From: Deltaproteobacteria bacterium
GTDB lineage: Bacteria > Desulfobacterota > Desulfobacteria > Desulfobacterales > Desulfosalsimonadaceae
DNA length: 7,639 bases
Assembly (NCBI GenBank): GCA_024280875.1
Contig: JAJRPH010000316.1
Span: 1-7,639, forward strand
Direction: 5' to 3'
Made by a program: the position numbers and the translations under genes
Notes under the pieces: model-generated
What the model was told of the DNA's origin: nothing
The model's input: only the letters and a program-made list of their open reading frames with translations
Databases searched by the model: none
In this document: positions 6,106-7,639 of the stretch, in pieces
How the letters are laid out: each line of letters opens with the position of its first letter
Numbering within the stretch: the first letter of the stretch is position 1

Positions 6106-7639
6106 TTACTTCTTCTCATCCTTGACTTCTTCAAAGTCGGCATCAACGACATCTTCATCGCCACCTTCATCCTGATTCTGCGCTGCATTCGCGCCGGCTG
6201 CATCTGGGCCACCGGCCTGTGCGCCTGCCTGGGAAGCCTGTTGATAAATTGCTTCTGCCAGTTTATGGGAAGCCTGGGTCAGCTCTTCACTCAACCGCTT
6301 GATTTCTTCCGTATCATCGCTTTCCATGGCTTTTTTCAGCTGTTCGATGATTCCTTCCACTTTAGTCTTGGTTTCGCTGTCCACCTTGTCGCCCAGTTCG
6401 GCCATGGATTTTTCCGTCGAATACATCAGCGAATCCGCATTATTCTTTACTTCCACTTTTTCCCTTAAGCTTTTATCTTCTTCGGCATGCAGTTCAGCGT
6501 CTTTCACCAGTTTATCTATCTCTTCCTGAGATAAACCACTGGAAGCGGTGATCTGAATGGACTGTTCTTTTCCTGTGGCCATATCCTTTGCCGACACATG
6601 AACTATACCGTTTGCATCAATGTCAAATGTGACTTCAATCTGCGGTACGCCACGAGGGGCCGGCGGAATATCTGCCAGATCAAACCGGCCCATTGTTTTA
6701 TTGTAAGCTGCCATTTCACGTTCTCCCTGGAGCACGTGAATGGAAACCGCCGGCTGATTGTCCTGTGCAGTTGAAAATGTCTGACTCTTTCTTGTGGGGA
6801 TCGTGGTGTTTTTCTCAATCAGTTTCGTCATCACCCCGCCCAGTGTTTCAATGCCCAGTGAAAGCGGCGTCACATCCAGCAACAGGACATCTTTTACATC
6901 ACCCATTAAAACGCCACCCTGAATCGCGGCACCGATGGCAACCACTTCATCGGGATTCACCCCTTTATGCGGCTCTTTGCCGAAAATTTTCTTAACACGG
7001 TCCTGAACTGCCGGCATACGTGTCATTCCACCGACAAGGATGACTTCATCAATATCCGAGGCAGACATCCCGGCATCTTTTAAAGCCGTCACACAGGGTC
7101 GTTCCAAATTGTCCAGCAAGTCGCTCACAAGCGCTTCAAGTTTTGCCCGGGTCAGCTTGATATTCAAATGTTTCGGGCCATTTGCATCCGCCGTGATAAA
7201 AGGAAGATTCACATCCGTCTGCAGCGCTGTGGACAGTTCCATTTTTGCTTTTTCCGCACCTTCTTTAAGTCGCTGAAGCGCCATTTTATCACTCCGGATG
7301 TCAATACCGCTTTCTCTTTTGAATTCATCGGCCAAATAATCAATCAACCGCAGATCAAAATCATCGCCGCCCAGATGAGTATCTCCATTTGTCGCTTTTA
7401 CTTCAAACACACCGTCGCCGATTTCAAGAATGGAAACATCAAAAGTTCCCCCGCCAAGGTCGAACACCGCAATTTTTTCATCGGATTTTTTATCAAGACC
7501 ATATGCCAGGGATGCGGCGGTCGGTTCGTTGATGATTCGAAGCACATTCAACCCGGCAATCTTTCCGGCGTCTTTGGTTGCCTGCCGCTGACTGTCGCTA
7601 AAATACGCAGGAACCGTAACAACCGCATCGGTCACTGTC
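6106..7639 (-). CDS. dnaK: Molecular chaperone DnaK (Hsp70), N-terminus cut by the right edge
   Basis: ATP-driven cytoplasmic chaperone that binds exposed hydrophobic peptides, working with DnaJ and GrpE. The fragment enters at TVTDAVVTVPAYF, matching E. coli DnaK around Pro143, so about 130 N-terminal residues are missing. The GTG at 7635 is an internal valine codon, not a start. Counting from that valine: nucleotide-binding domain with VPAYFSDSQRQATKDAG (8-24), IINEPTAA (34-41), FDLGGGTFD (58-66) and NGDTHLGG (83-90, which carries the threonine autophosphorylated in E. coli); VLVGG-type ILVGGMTRMP (199-208); interdomain linker VLLLDVTPLSLG (250-261); substrate-binding beta domain to about residue 365; helical lid; a Gly/Ala/Gln-rich stretch (469-487); and an acidic tail ending EEVKDEKK, like E. 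coli EEVKDKK. All visible motifs are intact. A terminator follows directly, and dnaJ is not the next gene. Confidence 0.98.
   Translation of the reverse strand, partial: TVTDAVVTVPAYFSDSQRQATKDAGKIAGLNVLRIINEPTAASLAYGLDKKSDEKIAVFDLGGGTFDVSILEIGDGVFEVKATNGDTHLGGDDFDLRLIDYLADEFKRESGIDIRSDKMALQRLKEGAEKAKMELSTALQTDVNLPFITADANGPKHLNIKLTRAKLEALVSDLLDNLERPCVTALKDAGMSASDIDEVILVGGMTRMPAVQDRVKKIFGKEPHKGVNPDEVVAIGAAIQGGVLMGDVKDVLLLDVTPLSLGIETLGGVMTKLIEKNTTIPTRKSQTFSTAQDNQPAVSIHVLQGEREMAAYNKTMGRFDLADIPPAPRGVPQIEVTFDIDANGIVHVSAKDMATGKEQSIQITASSGLSQEEIDKLVKDAELHAEEDKSLREKVEVKNNADSLMYSTEKSMAELGDKVDSETKTKVEGIIEQLKKAMESDDTEEIKRLSEELTQASHKLAEAIYQQASQAGAQAGGPDAAGANAAQNQDEGGDEDVVDADFEEVKDEKK

Noticed and set aside
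6106..7635. GTG at 7635 as the start of dnaK
   Set aside because: The codon aligns with an internal valine of DnaK just before VPAYF, and the frame is open to the window edge. The true start is outside.

Overview
All five genes that can be supported lie on the minus strand, so the window reads right to left in transcription order: dnaK (cut by the right edge), an AMP-forming acyl-CoA ligase, a GlcF-type iron-sulfur protein, a long acetyl-CoA hydrolase/transferase, and the N-terminal part of a protein related to ATP-dependent phosphoenolpyruvate carboxykinase (cut by the left edge). The plus strand has several open frames, but all are antisense shadows. No mobile element, tRNA, rRNA or CRISPR array is visible.

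The likely source is a Gram-negative anaerobe, perhaps a Desulfobacterota (Desulfobacterales-like) sulfate reducer. This is inference from the moderate GC content, the DnaK sequence style, and the pairing of acyl-CoA chemistry with a cysteine-rich electron-transfer subunit. No taxonomic marker is present that would settle it.

Layout. (1) 7639-6106: dnaK, ending in a strong intrinsic terminator (17-bp stem, T-tract). This separates the chaperone gene from what follows. (2) 5948-3039: acyl-CoA ligase and GlcF-like Fe-S protein, with 12 nt between stop and start, almost certainly one transcript. (3) 3038-2662: a 377-nt intergenic region with several short dyads and direct repeats, probably the control region of the next gene. 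(4) 2661-472: a 729-residue CoA-transferase/hydrolase with the catalytic glutamate and CoA-site motifs intact, plus extra segments compared with ordinary family members. (5) 376-1: the PEPCK-like N-terminus behind a strong ribosome binding site, 95 nt after the transferase.

Taken together, genes 2-5 look like a carbon-acid module: activation of a carboxylic acid to its CoA thioester (ligase), CoA exchange or hydrolysis (transferase), an electron-carrying Fe-S subunit whose flavoprotein partner is not in view, and a PEPCK-fold enzyme at the C3/C4 node. The strongest oddity is in that last protein. Its fold-wide similarity to ATP-PEPCK is clear, but the usual GRSPKDK substrate loop is replaced (AELPPEDK in the aligned place), which loses the substrate-contacting arginine.
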